Shown in pieces: positions 37,102 to 50,300 of a stretch of DNA of 64,000 nt. The stretch comes from Macquaria australasica (taxonomy: Eukaryota > Chordata > Actinopteri > Centrarchiformes > Percichthyidae). How positions within the stretch are numbered: the stretch's first letter is position 1; every line of letters starts with the position of its first letter. The stretch is from contig SEMN01000409.1 of NCBI GenBank assembly GCA_005408345.1, positions 372,001 to 436,000 of the forward strand. Direction: 5' to 3'. Under the pieces are notes generated by a model. It saw only the letters and a list, made by a program, of their open reading frames with translations. It made no database searches and had not been told where the DNA came from. Made by a program: the position numbers and the translations under genes.

Positions 37102-40100
37102 AACATGTCCATGTGGGTTTTCAGACTGATCGCAGAATCAGTGTTGGTGTTGATGATTAACATCTAATTCTAATTCTCCATTCGGTGCCATTAAACCATT
37201 GGCTCTTTTTTTTTTTTTGCAATATATGGACTTTTTTTCACTCTTTTTTCGCAAATACAGGTGGATAGTAACTTACTTATTCAGTAAAATGTTAATGTTA
37301 CCGTAAGGTGTGTTCATACCAAATGCGAAGCGAATTTTATCCACATGGCGCGATTACAAAGTGACTGCAAAGACGCATCCACGCGAGTTTCCACTTAAGC
37401 TAAAAATTTGCATGATGCTCTGTCATGAAAGCCTAGCAAAACCATAGGACTACATAGTAAGTTCTGAAAATATGTATCTGTTACTTGATTCCAGCAATTG
37501 GGTGTATTTTCCTGCGAATCAAGTTAGCACCACTGTTAGCTGCCTTCCCCAGTTAATTAGCACAACCGTTAACACTGCTGACTTATCCGTCATGCTTCTT
37601 TGGCTTACTAGCAATTTAGATTCAACAGTTCATTACGTGTGGAGTACTCCTATTGGCTGTTAAGGACGAATATTCACAGGTTTGCAAAATACTCCAAAAA
37701 ACACTCCAGCAGCCGTCTTTGCGTATTTGTGGTTCTTATTCTTCAATTTTTCAACCAATGCTAACAAAATTCTGTCTCTTCTTAGCTTTTACACTACAGT
37801 TACTGGCACATGGGGTATCTGCCAGCTCGGCTGTCAATCTAACAAATACACCAGCCCGCCCACTCAGAGACCTGGAGGCTAAAGAAACATTTCTGAATAT
37901 GAACAAAATCAAAAATCAAACCACTTTGACAAGGACCTTTACCAGAAAACAGAATTAGAATAGCTTTAAATAGCTTTGAGCCGAAGTATAAGTTCAAAAC
38001 AAATTTCCTCCTAGCTCACTGATCTACAGTTTACAGAACTATTGGAAAGTAATCGTGGCTAGGAAATAATTTAGTCACTGCGCCATAACCATACCTTAAA
38101 AGAATCGTTAAAATAGTTAATGCACAAAAGTGTGTGTATGTGTGTGTGTTTGTGTGTGAGAGAGAGAGAGTTAAATGTGTGGGTGTGGCTCATCTGGGGG
38201 CCTTTAGGGCCTGATTAAAATTTCATGATTGTTGTTTTGGACAGTGGGTGGAGGGGATTCAATTTTCTCCAAGAAGACCCCTTTCCCTTTTCTCCACCGG
38301 GCCTTGCCGTTGAAATAATTCACCAATGTGATTAATGATAGATGGTGACTGGGTGCAGCTTGTGTTGGAATTAACAAGCTCTGCCAGTGTGGTGAAATGT
38401 GCAGTCATGCCTGCTCAGTCCCCCTGGACACACAATACACTCTGCAGAAGAAATGCTGTTCATTATCATCAGTGGATCAGTGGTGAGCTGAATGACATGT
38501 TTATGCTGAAACGCACAGACACAGATGTGAAAAGTCTGTCCGCACTGTTCTATTGAATGAAGTGAGTCACTGTTTTATCACAGATATTTTAACATGTATG
38601 TGTGCGCACTGACAAAGCTATTCACACTCGAAGCACATGCCCAAGGTCTTTGTCCTCTGGCAAAAAGCCAGATGACAGGGTTACCTGTTAAAATTAATAC
38701 ACATTATACCTAACAATGTGCAGGCTGAGTCTCTCACCGTCTGCTCAAAGAACATCCACATCATATAGAATATACTTGTGAAAGGTTTTGCTCATTTTTG
38801 TAGTATTGAAAAGACCAAACCAAAAGCCAGTTTAAAAACACACTGTGGCCTTGAATTGAGGGATGGAAGGTTTCCATCCACAAGTGTTGTTTAAAATAGT
38901 GCAAAGAAAACTGGAAATGCCTGAAAAAAAAAATATGATCATTATTATTACTATTATTATTATTATTGAATACCAGCTGGCTGGAAAAGTTGGTGTATGG
39001 AAAAAGAAGAGATCTTTTTTTTCTAATTAGCAATAATCTTATTTTTCATTGGGTTTTATAACCTACAGTGTAAACGCAGCAGTAGTATTCTACCACCCAT
39101 TGTTACATGGCTTTGCTCCACCAGAAAGCCAAAAGAATAAGTTCAAACACCATGTGTTTTGTGTTGACAGAGGATACAAATTCATGACAATGACATAAAT
39201 GCCATATTAGGTTTGAAGTAGCAATGACGTAACAATGTAAAAAGTCCTGCATTCATAATTTTACATAAGTAAAAGTACACAACTATTTCAGTAAAATGTA
39301 CTTCAGTATCAAAATCACTCATCCAGGACAGAGGGCTTTATTAATACATATCATATTATTGGATTATTATTACTGGTGCAATAAAGTAGCTAGTTTAAAT
39401 AGAGCTAATTTAAACTACTTTACACATTGTTCATATTTTTTAAACCGATCTTGTGTTTTAATCTGTAAAGTAGCTAGTGGAGTATTTTCTTTTGAAATGT
39501 AGTTAAGTAGAAGTATAAAGTTGAATAAAATGGAAATTGTAAAGTAAAGTATAAGTAGCTCACAATTGTACTTTAGTTCAGTACTGGAGTAAATGTACCT
39601 TCACAACTGCAAGAGTTACTGATGCTGTTTTCAGTAAGTCTGTAATCTTGATGTACCTTATTTGCATTTAAAACTAGTTGTTGGAAACTAATTTACATGC
39701 CAGAGAGAATAATTGTGTTGTTTACTCTGACACAGGCTGGTAAACTGATGTCGGGATTCTTAACAAATAAAGATACAGTGTTTTCCTCTGTGCTGAAGGG
39801 AATTGTGGGAGGAATTTCAGTGTGTAATGACAAAAGGCCCTAATGGTTAGGAACATGGTTGTAGACATCATTATGCTTTTGGATCACAATTAGGGCTAAA
39901 CAATTAATCGAAATATTATCGAAATCGCAATATGGCAATAAAAGTGCAAAAGTGCAATTTTTTTATAGAGGTAAAATGTGTCACAACATACTATTATAAG
40001 TGAAGCATTGTGGTACTACAGAGATGCCCCGGCCTACAAATCATAACTACAGACATAAGGGAACATGCTTGTTTGGTACAGACCCCACTAAAAATCACAT

Positions 40101-43100
40101 ACACATCGTTTCTATATTTTTTTCAGTGAAAATGAAAAGCAAAAATTACCATTCCCCCAAAAATCATTACTCATATTGCAATCACAATATTTCAACATAA
40201 TCGCAATACGATTTTTTTTTGCATATCGTTAAGCCCAGTGTGTGAGGAGCATGTATAGTAGTAGGGGATGCACCCTCATACCTGGAGAACAGAATTACAC
40301 TCACCCTTCCCTCCTGTCCTCTCCCACCCTTCAACAGAAATACAACTCAGGTTGAAAATTCCTTGTTACTTGGCCTCGGACAGTCCCAGCCGTACCTTCA
40401 TCTTTTTCAGCTCCTATTTTCTGAGGATATCAGAAGTTCAAATGAAATTCATCCAAGCAAAATTTTACTTGGATGGACTTGTACTCAGGCACATAAATGA
40501 AACAAACTACTATAACACTATAGTGATGTCTCAAAGCTGCAGGGATAACTTTCCTGAATATATCAGTTGTCACTTTGGACTTTGCACCTGAAACATTTCC
40601 AACACTGTAAAGATCTCTCCTTTATTTTAGACAATCCAAACGCTCTGCTTGCTCCAATTTTCTAACTTTGTCTTATGCATTATACATTTCCTGCCATTTG
40701 CTTCTGGTGCAGTGTTCATGCTGAGCTGAAGTATTGTCTAATGATTAAGCTGTAGTTTCCCAACAGTGTCTGGGTCAGGTTTACTCCTGCAGACAATAAT
40801 GCTCTTTGCATCTGAGAGACTGCAGCCCCTGTCTTTACTGACTACACTCTTAAAGAGTCATGTCTTCCATTAGACCTGCATTTAAAGCCAGTTATCAAAG
40901 ACTAGGCCTACATAATGTAAGGTTAGAAGGGGGACTGTAGCACATTTGAAATCAAATTTTCACATTGGGCTGAAGCTCATCCAAGACAATTACAACAGCA
41001 CTATGTGATTAAATCCATTTAGAACCACCATATTGTTTTGTCCAAATCTCTGGCAACCTAAATGCTGTAAAGATATGCATTTAAAGCTCATTTAATGGAT
41101 TATTATAAAAAGAACATTCACGTTTGTTGCTAAATATATACTGTACATTTTTATATAAACGGTACTTTTTAAAGAGGAGAGAACCTTTCCTCTTTATTTG
41201 ATAGAAACACAGTAACAGGAAACAGCACAAACCTAGGGAAGATCTTGGGTGCAAGCTTTTCAAAGTCATGGAGTAAAAAAACCTTGCTTAATATTGTTAA
41301 AACAAATAAAAAACAGGAGGGAAAAGTTATGGCTGATAGGAATTACTGTATACGAGTACACAATAGAATTGTCCAGGTCCTTACCACTGGGAAATTTCTG
41401 GCACAGGGTTTGGTATGTCATTATTGTGTTGTTGTTTCCAGGTGGAGACGTGTGTGTATCAGGTCATGACAGCGGGCCAGTGTTTGAAGAACAGCCAAGC
41501 AGTTTAATTTACCCAGAGGGCCTGATTGAAGGCAAGGTGACCCTCAGCTGTCAGGCCAGAGCCAATCCAGCTGCTTCCTACAGGTGAGTAACACACACAT
41601 ACCACACACACTCTCTCTCCAATTGTTTCCTTAATGATGATCATGTTCGTGGAGAGCAAAACTACACACATTCGGGAACTTTGGGAAAACTTCCAAATCT
41701 ACCACTGGAGTTCCCCTAAAATTGCTGACAAATTGATAAATACCAGTACAGTTACATGATACCCACGTGTTCAAGTTATGATACAGTACTTCAAAAGAGG
41801 GACTGCTGGAAAACAATGTACTGCATGAGGTAAATGGTAAATATAAAAACATGGCTTCCATTTCTACATAACTGTAATCAACAACATGTCCAGGCTGTTA
41901 ACATGAACAGACAGTAGAGTTTATGGCTGGTTCACAACTTTGCAGTGGCATTTTTATTTGTCCACTTCATATAAAAGAATTTAACAGTGATGATTACCCA
42001 AATACTAAAGGTGATCACAGGTATTTTCCTCAAATTTCTAAGTTGAGGTGGATCACTGTAGACCAACTGTGTGATACTGACAGCTGATGCAGCAGTTGCG
42101 TCCTCCAGATGCAGGCAAAAGTATGCTCCATTTCTCAGCTGCATATGGAGGAGCTTTTGATCCGAGACATACCTTGACGATCCATTATGACATATTCAGT
42201 TCTCAGATTTCTCGTTTATTTCATGCATGACACAGAAGTCACCTAGAGCAGTGCACATTGTCAAATTTTTGGTGCATATATCAAATTTTTTTTCTGTATG
42301 AATCTCAATCTGTAATGTAAACAGTTACACTAGTAATAGGAATGTCCACGATTACAAATTTGCGTCACGTTATGTAATTCTTTAATATATTTGATAATGT
42401 GAATATATAGCACACTTGTGTAGACTCCTGATGATGTGCATGTGAAGCATATTTTGGGTGACATTTGCGCCGTTTAGATAAATCACAAAGGTGAATGTTT
42501 GAAGTACATACAGTGCATGCATGCAGTGAGTTTATATTGAGCACATTACTTGCCTAACCTGCAAACATAGTTATGTATGCTTTCATTTTACCTTCATAGT
42601 CTTATGTATTTTAACATGTTTTACTGATGTTGTTTTGTGTGTAAAATAGAAATAATCTTTTTTCAGTCATGTTTTTACTCTGTAGCAGGTGCAACTTGAA
42701 CTGTAGCCAAGTACAATACTTGAGATTTAAAATACATAAGTAAAAGTAAAATAACTGTTTTTTAAAAGTACACAAAAAGCGACTTTGTAAATGTAATTCA
42801 TTACTTCCACCCCTGCTTAACAGCATGTACTTTCCTGCTGCTATGACTTTGTGCTGACACCTTCCATACACCGGGACGGACTGTGTGTCCCAACAGACTG
42901 TGTCTCTAACGCTTGTATATTCTAACCTTGTAATTGTCAGTTATTATCTCCTGTTTGCTGTATTCTCATCCGTTTGCCCTGCTCTTTGTCTTGCAGATGG
43001 CTTGTGAATGGCACAGAGGTCCCACTGGGTTTGGACCTGCGCTACACCCTGGTGGCCGGCAACCTGGTGATCAGCAGCCCTGAGTCTATTCGAGACACAG

Positions 43101-44293
43101 GCTCTTATCAGTGTCTGGCCATCAACCGCTGTGGCACCATCATCAGCCGAGCAGCTAACCTCAAATTTGGCTGTGAGTGAGAAAAAGGCCTTTTGACCTG
43201 TTTGAGCTGCCTGAGTGGGTCACTGTGGCAGAGATAGAAGGCATTACATAATCGATTCAGAGGATTCTCTTCACAAATGTACTTTGGTTACTTCAGTATC
43301 AACTGTGTATTATTGCTGCTTCTGTTACGATCTGTATGTGACAGTAATTTTTTTTATATTGCTTTCTTCTCTTTTTCTACTTTATCCCTTTGCATGTTTC
43401 TCCAGACCTCCATGATTTTCCTCCAGACAGCAGGAGTCCTCAGACAGCATATGAGGGGATAGGAACTTTTCTGGCCTGCCAGCCCCCTCCACATTACCCA
43501 GGTATCCACTCTACTTCGGGGTTCCATCGCATTCTGGAAAACCTGAAAATGTCATACTAGTTATTTAGTATTTTAAACCACCTGGAAGGTGAGATAAACA
43601 GTTAAATACCATAAAAAATGATGTGATGTCAGTTGGAAAATCATTTTCACTTTGTCATAGTTTTGTTTTACTGAAAACTGTCAGAAAGCCTGCAACAGCC
43701 TGCAGCTGACAGGTGGGATAAGGGTCATAAAGGTAATTAACATGTGAGAGTGTTTTAAATGAGCAGAATTATTAACCTGTTTTGGAATAAGGGACTAATA
43801 TGAAATGAAATGTCTTATTGAAATGTTAATTTTGACATTGAACTGACTCTGCTGACTGTTTCCATATTGAAATCTTAACACTGGCAGGATGGCATTAAGT
43901 ACAACCCAGTACATTCCAACTGTATTACTGATTAATGTGATTTGCACCAACCTTTCCCCTCTCCAGCTCTGTCCTACCGCTGGTTGATCAACGAATTTCC
44001 CAACTTCATCAAGAAGAACGACGGCCGCTGGTTTGTGTCGCAGGTAACCGGGAACTTGTACTTGGCCAAAGCAGAGCCAAATGACACCGGGAACTACTTC
44101 TGCTTCACCACCATCAACATGGACATCAGCACCAAGAGCACCTTCAGCAAGGCCAACCAGCTCACTGTGTTGCCTGATGGTATGAAGGCTTTGCAATAAT
44201 AAATAAATACAATTTTATTTGAATTCCTCAGATGGCCAGAGGGTGCATTATCTCAGCCCAAACAAAACCCTCCGTTGAAGGGGAGGGCATTTA

Positions 44294-44328
<35 letters not shown>

Positions 44329-47300
44329 CTGTATTACTGTAACTTTTGCAGACTAACATAATGCTAAAAAAAAATGACAACCTGCAATTTGGATGATTAA
44401 TTTCTTAACTTTCTATGTTTAATTATGACCTAAAAAGATTTCTCAAATAGGACGACTTCTCAAATAGATCTGTGTAACAAACCATCTGGCGCGTCAGGTT
44501 ATAATCAAATATCATGTGTTAAACATTTAGATATACATTACTGTAGCAGTGCAAATGTCCCATTCAGTTCCTAAATTAGGTAAAAGGTGCACAATCTAAA
44601 TGGGATTTAATCTGAATATTTACAATTGTATTTTATTTCAGCCAATCCCAGGAAGTCAGCTCCAAACATCAAAGTGCGCTTCTCAGCAGAAACCTATGCC
44701 CTAGCAGGACACACGGCTCAGTTAGAGTGCTTCGCCTATGGAAAGTAAGTTTCCAACTCTGAAATCACTGCATAATGTGTTATTTTGGTTCGTCTATCTT
44801 CCTCTCAAACTTCTTTAATTATACTTTATCCGATCTGGTCCCTGTGCTGTTTCATTTTTAAACTATCACATTCTCTGCCTTTACTTCACCTCCAACTTCT
44901 CTCTCTGTTTTCTGTCTCATAGTCCAGTCCCAAAACTGCGATGGAGGAAGGTGGACGGTTTGATGCCGTCCAAGGCGGGCCCCAGTGCTGAGAGTCCCAC
45001 CCTCATCCTGCCAGATCTCTCCTTCGATGACGAGGGTGTTTATGAGTGTGAAGCCTACAACTCGGAAGGAAGTGACACATACCAGGGACGCATCATTGTT
45101 CAAGGTAAAACATCTGTTTATATTGCAGCAAAGTGCATATTGTATCAGGTTAAGTTGTGTAAGTTAAGTTTTTATATCCCCTTTAAGACATGCAAGCCTT
45201 TATGTTAGTTTGATGGCAATTTAACATGTCGGTCTCATGTCTGAATAATCATCCTGGTCACTTTTACTTAAAAATCACGATGGCAATCTTACCAGGCCAG
45301 ACCCAGTAACATGTCTGTATCACTTTCAGTCTGAGTTGATTGCCATCAGACTAACATTAAGGCTGGACAGGGTAAAACATGTAGAGAGAGAGAGAGAGAT
45401 TAAATGTATATCTTGTATCACCTTCTTAGATAACTAATAAATGTATTATCTCAATCATCGTCTATTATGCACAAAATCTGACAACAAACATTTTTACCCT
45501 AACGGTGCAACACTGGGGCAAAGAGGTAAAAAAAAAAAAAAAAACTTAAAATAGTAATTTGACCAACATTCTTTTTTCATTTCCAGTGTTCATTCATGCC
45601 ATTCGTGTGTGGATTAACAAATTAATATCCAGCTAAACACTTTACATACAGTACAGAATTATACACCACATACGTTTTTCATTAATTGCATGCAATTTTG
45701 CAATGCAGTAATCCAGTAGAGACCTGATTTATTGATATATTTCAGTATTGATCTAATTTACTACGATGTGCTACTATGACAAGTGGCTCATGCCAGCCAC
45801 CACGCTAATGCGTACGGTAACGTTATAACCAGTGGTTAAATTGGGTGTTAGCTACAATAGCTAACGTTATGTGGCTACAGTAAGTTAGCTAAGCTACTGT
45901 AGGTAATGTTATGTGGTGAATTCAATCATGGGGTAGCCCAGCTGTAATCAAAATGTGGTCAAAACATACAAAAAATAACTTTGTGAGCATGTTGAACACC
46001 ACATAACGTTAGTTACAGTAGCTGTATGGGTGGTCAACTCATCTAATGATAAGTTAGCAAGTTAACGTTACTTGCGGGTATTGTGAATAAAATGTGAATG
46101 TGAATAAAACTTTAATACAGTTTCTCGTCCATGTTGACATGATTTTCATCTGCAAAGGTGGTTTTTTAACAATGACGACAACTCCCATGATCCCGTGCTA
46201 CTTCACGACATCATCAAACTATGTCTTTTGTTATTGTTTTGATTGAGAGACCTGCTTAAGTTTTATTGCGTTCAGTGCACCTTTAGTTCACTTTCTTAAT
46301 GCATTTCTATTCATTTTATGCCATTTTCTGTGTCTGTTTTATGTTATTTTTCCCTTATCTTTCTTCTCCAAACCTCCAGCTCAGCCGGAGTGGTTGCAGG
46401 TGATGAGCGACTCAGAGGTGGAGATCAGTTCAGAGCTTCACTGGAGTTGTGTTGCTGCTGGTAAACCTCGACCCTCCATACGCTGGCTACGCAACGGACA
46501 GCCACTCAGCACACAGGTAACACACACAGTATACTGTCTTACTGTACTATACTGTATACCTCCACACACAGTTATGTTAAAACATTTTATTGTACTGTGT
46601 ATTGAAATGTACCTTGCGAGGCAGCTGGATTCGTGAGATCACGCGAGAATCCATCTTGCCAGACTTCAAGTTATGTGCTTGTGGCTGAACCACAGTAGTT
46701 CAGACCAATCAGCGTCCAATGAAGTGTGACGACAGCGAGAAGCGACTGTTCATTCGAAAATAACAATGGAGGTTAGCGTAGATGCTGCTGTAGCATCAAT
46801 TATATCAGAACTGGAGAGTATTTCTTCTTACTATATACCTCCACACACAACGTTAAAATACTCCTCTAGCACTTCTGTGTTTTTCTATTTACCTTAAGTT
46901 TTCTTCCTCTTGTTCTGATGGCCAGGAAACCAAACAGTGTTAATGTCTAATGTTCTTGTTGCCCTTTTACTTGAAAAATCTCAGTAACGGGAATACTTCC
47001 ACCCAGAGAAAGTACATGTCCTTAAAATTAGAGAATACATTAAACCCAGAAGAGGTCACATTTTCTGCTATTTCTTATCAACCTAGAGAGGATACATCTA
47101 CACACAGGAAATCAACTTCTTCTAAACTTTTCATTGAAATAGATGGAACAGTAGAGTTTTCCCTGCTGTGAATGATTGGGTACCAAACGGTGCTGATGCA
47201 AAATGCTCTCATCGTCCTTTTGCTCAATAAAGTCAAAAGTAATAATGGGACTCAGAGGAAGTTAACTTTTCTATAATTTCTCCTCTTAACTTGCAGTGTT

Positions 47301-50300
47301 AGAGGGTAATCATTACCTATGATTAAATAAAACTGCTGAATTGAGATCCTCTTTGGGGTAAATCTGTAGTTTTGGGTACCTTTCCGGCTCATTTAGGTTT
47401 TGGATCGTTTGTTTTGGTATAGTTTGGTTTACAAAGAGAAACACCTCAAAGTTGCTCAGTGTAAAAGAGTCTTGTATCATACTGCACAATTGTAACTCCA
47501 CCATTATTAAATTTGACTATAAATGTAGTGAGTGACTACACACAAATTCTTTATTTACTTGCTGGAAACTTGAGTGTTTTTGCTGACCCTGAAATAGCAG
47601 TGGGAAGCCTCTTTCACGCAGGACTGGAATCACCTAGGATCACTTCATTATGGGTTTTGTAATAACTACAGAAGTTGTCTGTGTTCTTAAGCCTGTGTAA
47701 AGTGTGTATATCTTGACCAGTTTTTTTTTTTCACCCCAAAATACGAACCAAATTTTACAAAATAAGGGGTCATCTGTTATTATTTGTCCCGCGTGAATCT
47801 GCCTGTCGGAGAGTGGAAAGGATTATATTAAAGAGAGCTGTGATAGCATTTGGGCACAAATTCAGGGAATTCATCCAGCTGCTCAGCATGGATACTCATT
47901 GTGAGAAGCAAGAACAAATCAAAGAGCAAAGTCTCAAAGGATAATGAGTTAAATGACATGGAAAGTATTTGTTAAGGAACATTTGACATTTTAGCAGGCT
48001 CAATAAAAACTTCTACAGTTGTGTGTGTGTACATGTGAATAGGAGTTCTCCATTTTACTGGGTGAAGGTACATACTTACAGGAAAAGTTCCTGCAGTGGA
48101 CACACAGCTTTTTTTGTATATTTCCATACACCATTACACACATATGCACAATACATGTATGCTTCGTTTCACAGCTCAGACATCCTTACTCCCTTTTCTC
48201 TCTCTTTTCCTACCTCCCACATGACCTTTTCCTCTGAACCCCTAGGACCGGGTAGTGGTAAACGGGGCTCGTCTTAAGATCAGTAACCTGGCCCTGGAGG
48301 ATTCTGGCATGTACCAGTGTGTGGCTGAGAACAAACACGGTACCATCTACTCCACTGCTGAACTCAGAGTCCAAGGTAGGAGTCCAAGGAGAACTGTCTT
48401 TAGTTTCCCTTGTATGAAAAAAAATTCAACATTCTGTCGATTTTAATTTGTTTTTAACTTTGAAAAGATGCATTTTTCATTTCCAAAATTACATTTTACA
48501 ATGACAGTCTCATGTTTTACCTAATAAAACTATTAAACTTTCAGACCTATCCATAAAAAACACAAAGGTGTTAGTGAATTTTCTTTCTATTTATGCAAAT
48601 TGAAGTTTAATACGATTTTAAACTGTACCACTCTCTTGCCTAACAGCATTCTGACCATCTTTCGCTATTCCTCTAGCTCCCATAATCAGACTTTCTCCGT
48701 CCTCTTCTCTGTGTGTCTTCCTCTCTGCGACTCATCCATCAACGTCCCCGTTTTCTACCGTCTTTTCTGTTATTCTGACTGCATTCTGTCCTTCCAGTTC
48801 AGGCTCCGGACTTCAGATTGAATCCAGTAAGGAAACTGATCCCAGCAGCCAGAGGGGGGCAGGTGATGATCGAGTGTCGCCCTCGAGCTGCCCCGAAGCC
48901 CAGCCTCTTCTGGAGCCGTGGGACGGAGCTGCTCTCCAACAACAGCAGGTAGATTGATTTTCTTGATTTTCATACATAGTGCAGTGCATTTGCTGGATAC
49001 CAGGATATGCATACAGGAAATTATGGATGGTTAGTTATCAGCAGATGCAGACTGCTGTACAGTATCATATAATGTAAGGTGAGGCCATGTACCTCAGCGT
49101 TGTACTAGATGACAATGTGTTGCACACCGCAACAATTATAACAAGAAAACAAATGTATTGAGAACAAAAAAAAAAAAAAAAAAAAAACTAGATGTGGACA
49201 ACGGGTTGTCCTGATCAGATTGTTTTGCTCAAATCTAGAGTCCTCTGATAATGATTATACCATGGCCATCAAGAATTCTGCATTCTGATTGGCTGGAACT
49301 TATAGTAACTGGACACCTAGGATGTACGTGTTTGATTGCAGTTTTAAATTAATGCGCCAGTCTTAAACTTTTGGTAAAGATAGCAACAATGAGGCTTAGA
49401 TAAAGAGCTAGGGTTATTTGTGTAACCAACAACAATGTGAAAAATAGGTTAAATAGCCTCTCAGTGAAAACTGATATTTGCGTGAATCTGGACGTTCCAA
49501 ACGGTCGGAGGAAAGAAATTACTTTTTTTACTATCCAGTAAATTTCTCTGTCTCTCCTGGTTTCAAAACTTTTCAGAATTTAAAGACTCCAAGCCCAGCA
49601 TTGTGAACCCCTTTCTGTTTAGCTCGATATTGCCCGGGAATGCAAACAATAGACATTCTGAGCCTTAGTAACTATATTTTATGATATTTAAAACAGAAAA
49701 GCAAGATCAAAATTAGTTGTGTAAATGTGTAAATTAACGAATTTGATTATACTGTGTATGCCATTGGGTTGGCAAGTGGCCATGATATCAGCAGGATAAT
49801 ACCCTCCAAGTTTGTATGTTCCTTGCTTCAGCTTCGTATCAGGTGGTTCTTAGCGCTCAACTTATCAGGAATTAACCCTTACGTATCTGTCCAATGCACT
49901 ATTTACAGTATATTTTTCAGCTGCCACACGTTGCCTAAAGAGGCCACAGATTTCCTTTAATGGTTTTCCCTTGTGTTGTACAGTGAATTGTTTTTAGTGT
50001 TTTGCATATGAAAACAGGGTTGCAAGAAATTGTCTTTGTAGGTGTAGTCTCATAAAGCAGTTCATACAGTTTGTACCACTGAGCAGCATGGTGGTGCAGT
50101 GGATGCACTGTTGCATGGGAGGTAGATGGGGGTCGTCCTCTGGGTTGGCGGTTTGATTCCCCGGCTCCCCTAGCACCCCTCCTGTCCACGTCAAAGTGTC
50201 TTTGGGCAAGACACTGAAGACACTGAATCCTGAAGTTGCTCCTGATGGAGGCCACCACCGTGTGTGTGAATGGGTGAATGAGACTAATCTGTAAAGCACT

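Larger units (their letters stand above)
37052..41441 (+). other. cntn2: cntn2 intron 1
   Basis: A 4.4-kb intron between signal peptide and Ig1. It holds a CA repeat near the donor, an unassigned inverted-repeat-like left end at about 37310-37400, an AAGTAAA/GTACTTxAGTA-rich dispersed repeat (about 39236-39600) and a MITE-like element (39893-40236). No exon is seen. Confidence 0.8.

Noticed and set aside
43795..44196. 133-codon minus-strand open frame
   Set aside because: It is the antisense shadow of cntn2 exon 5.
50090..50160. Possible functional tRNA gene
   Set aside because: A and B boxes are present but no cloverleaf can be folded with a normal anticodon arm; the unit continues into a SINE body and LINE-like tail.
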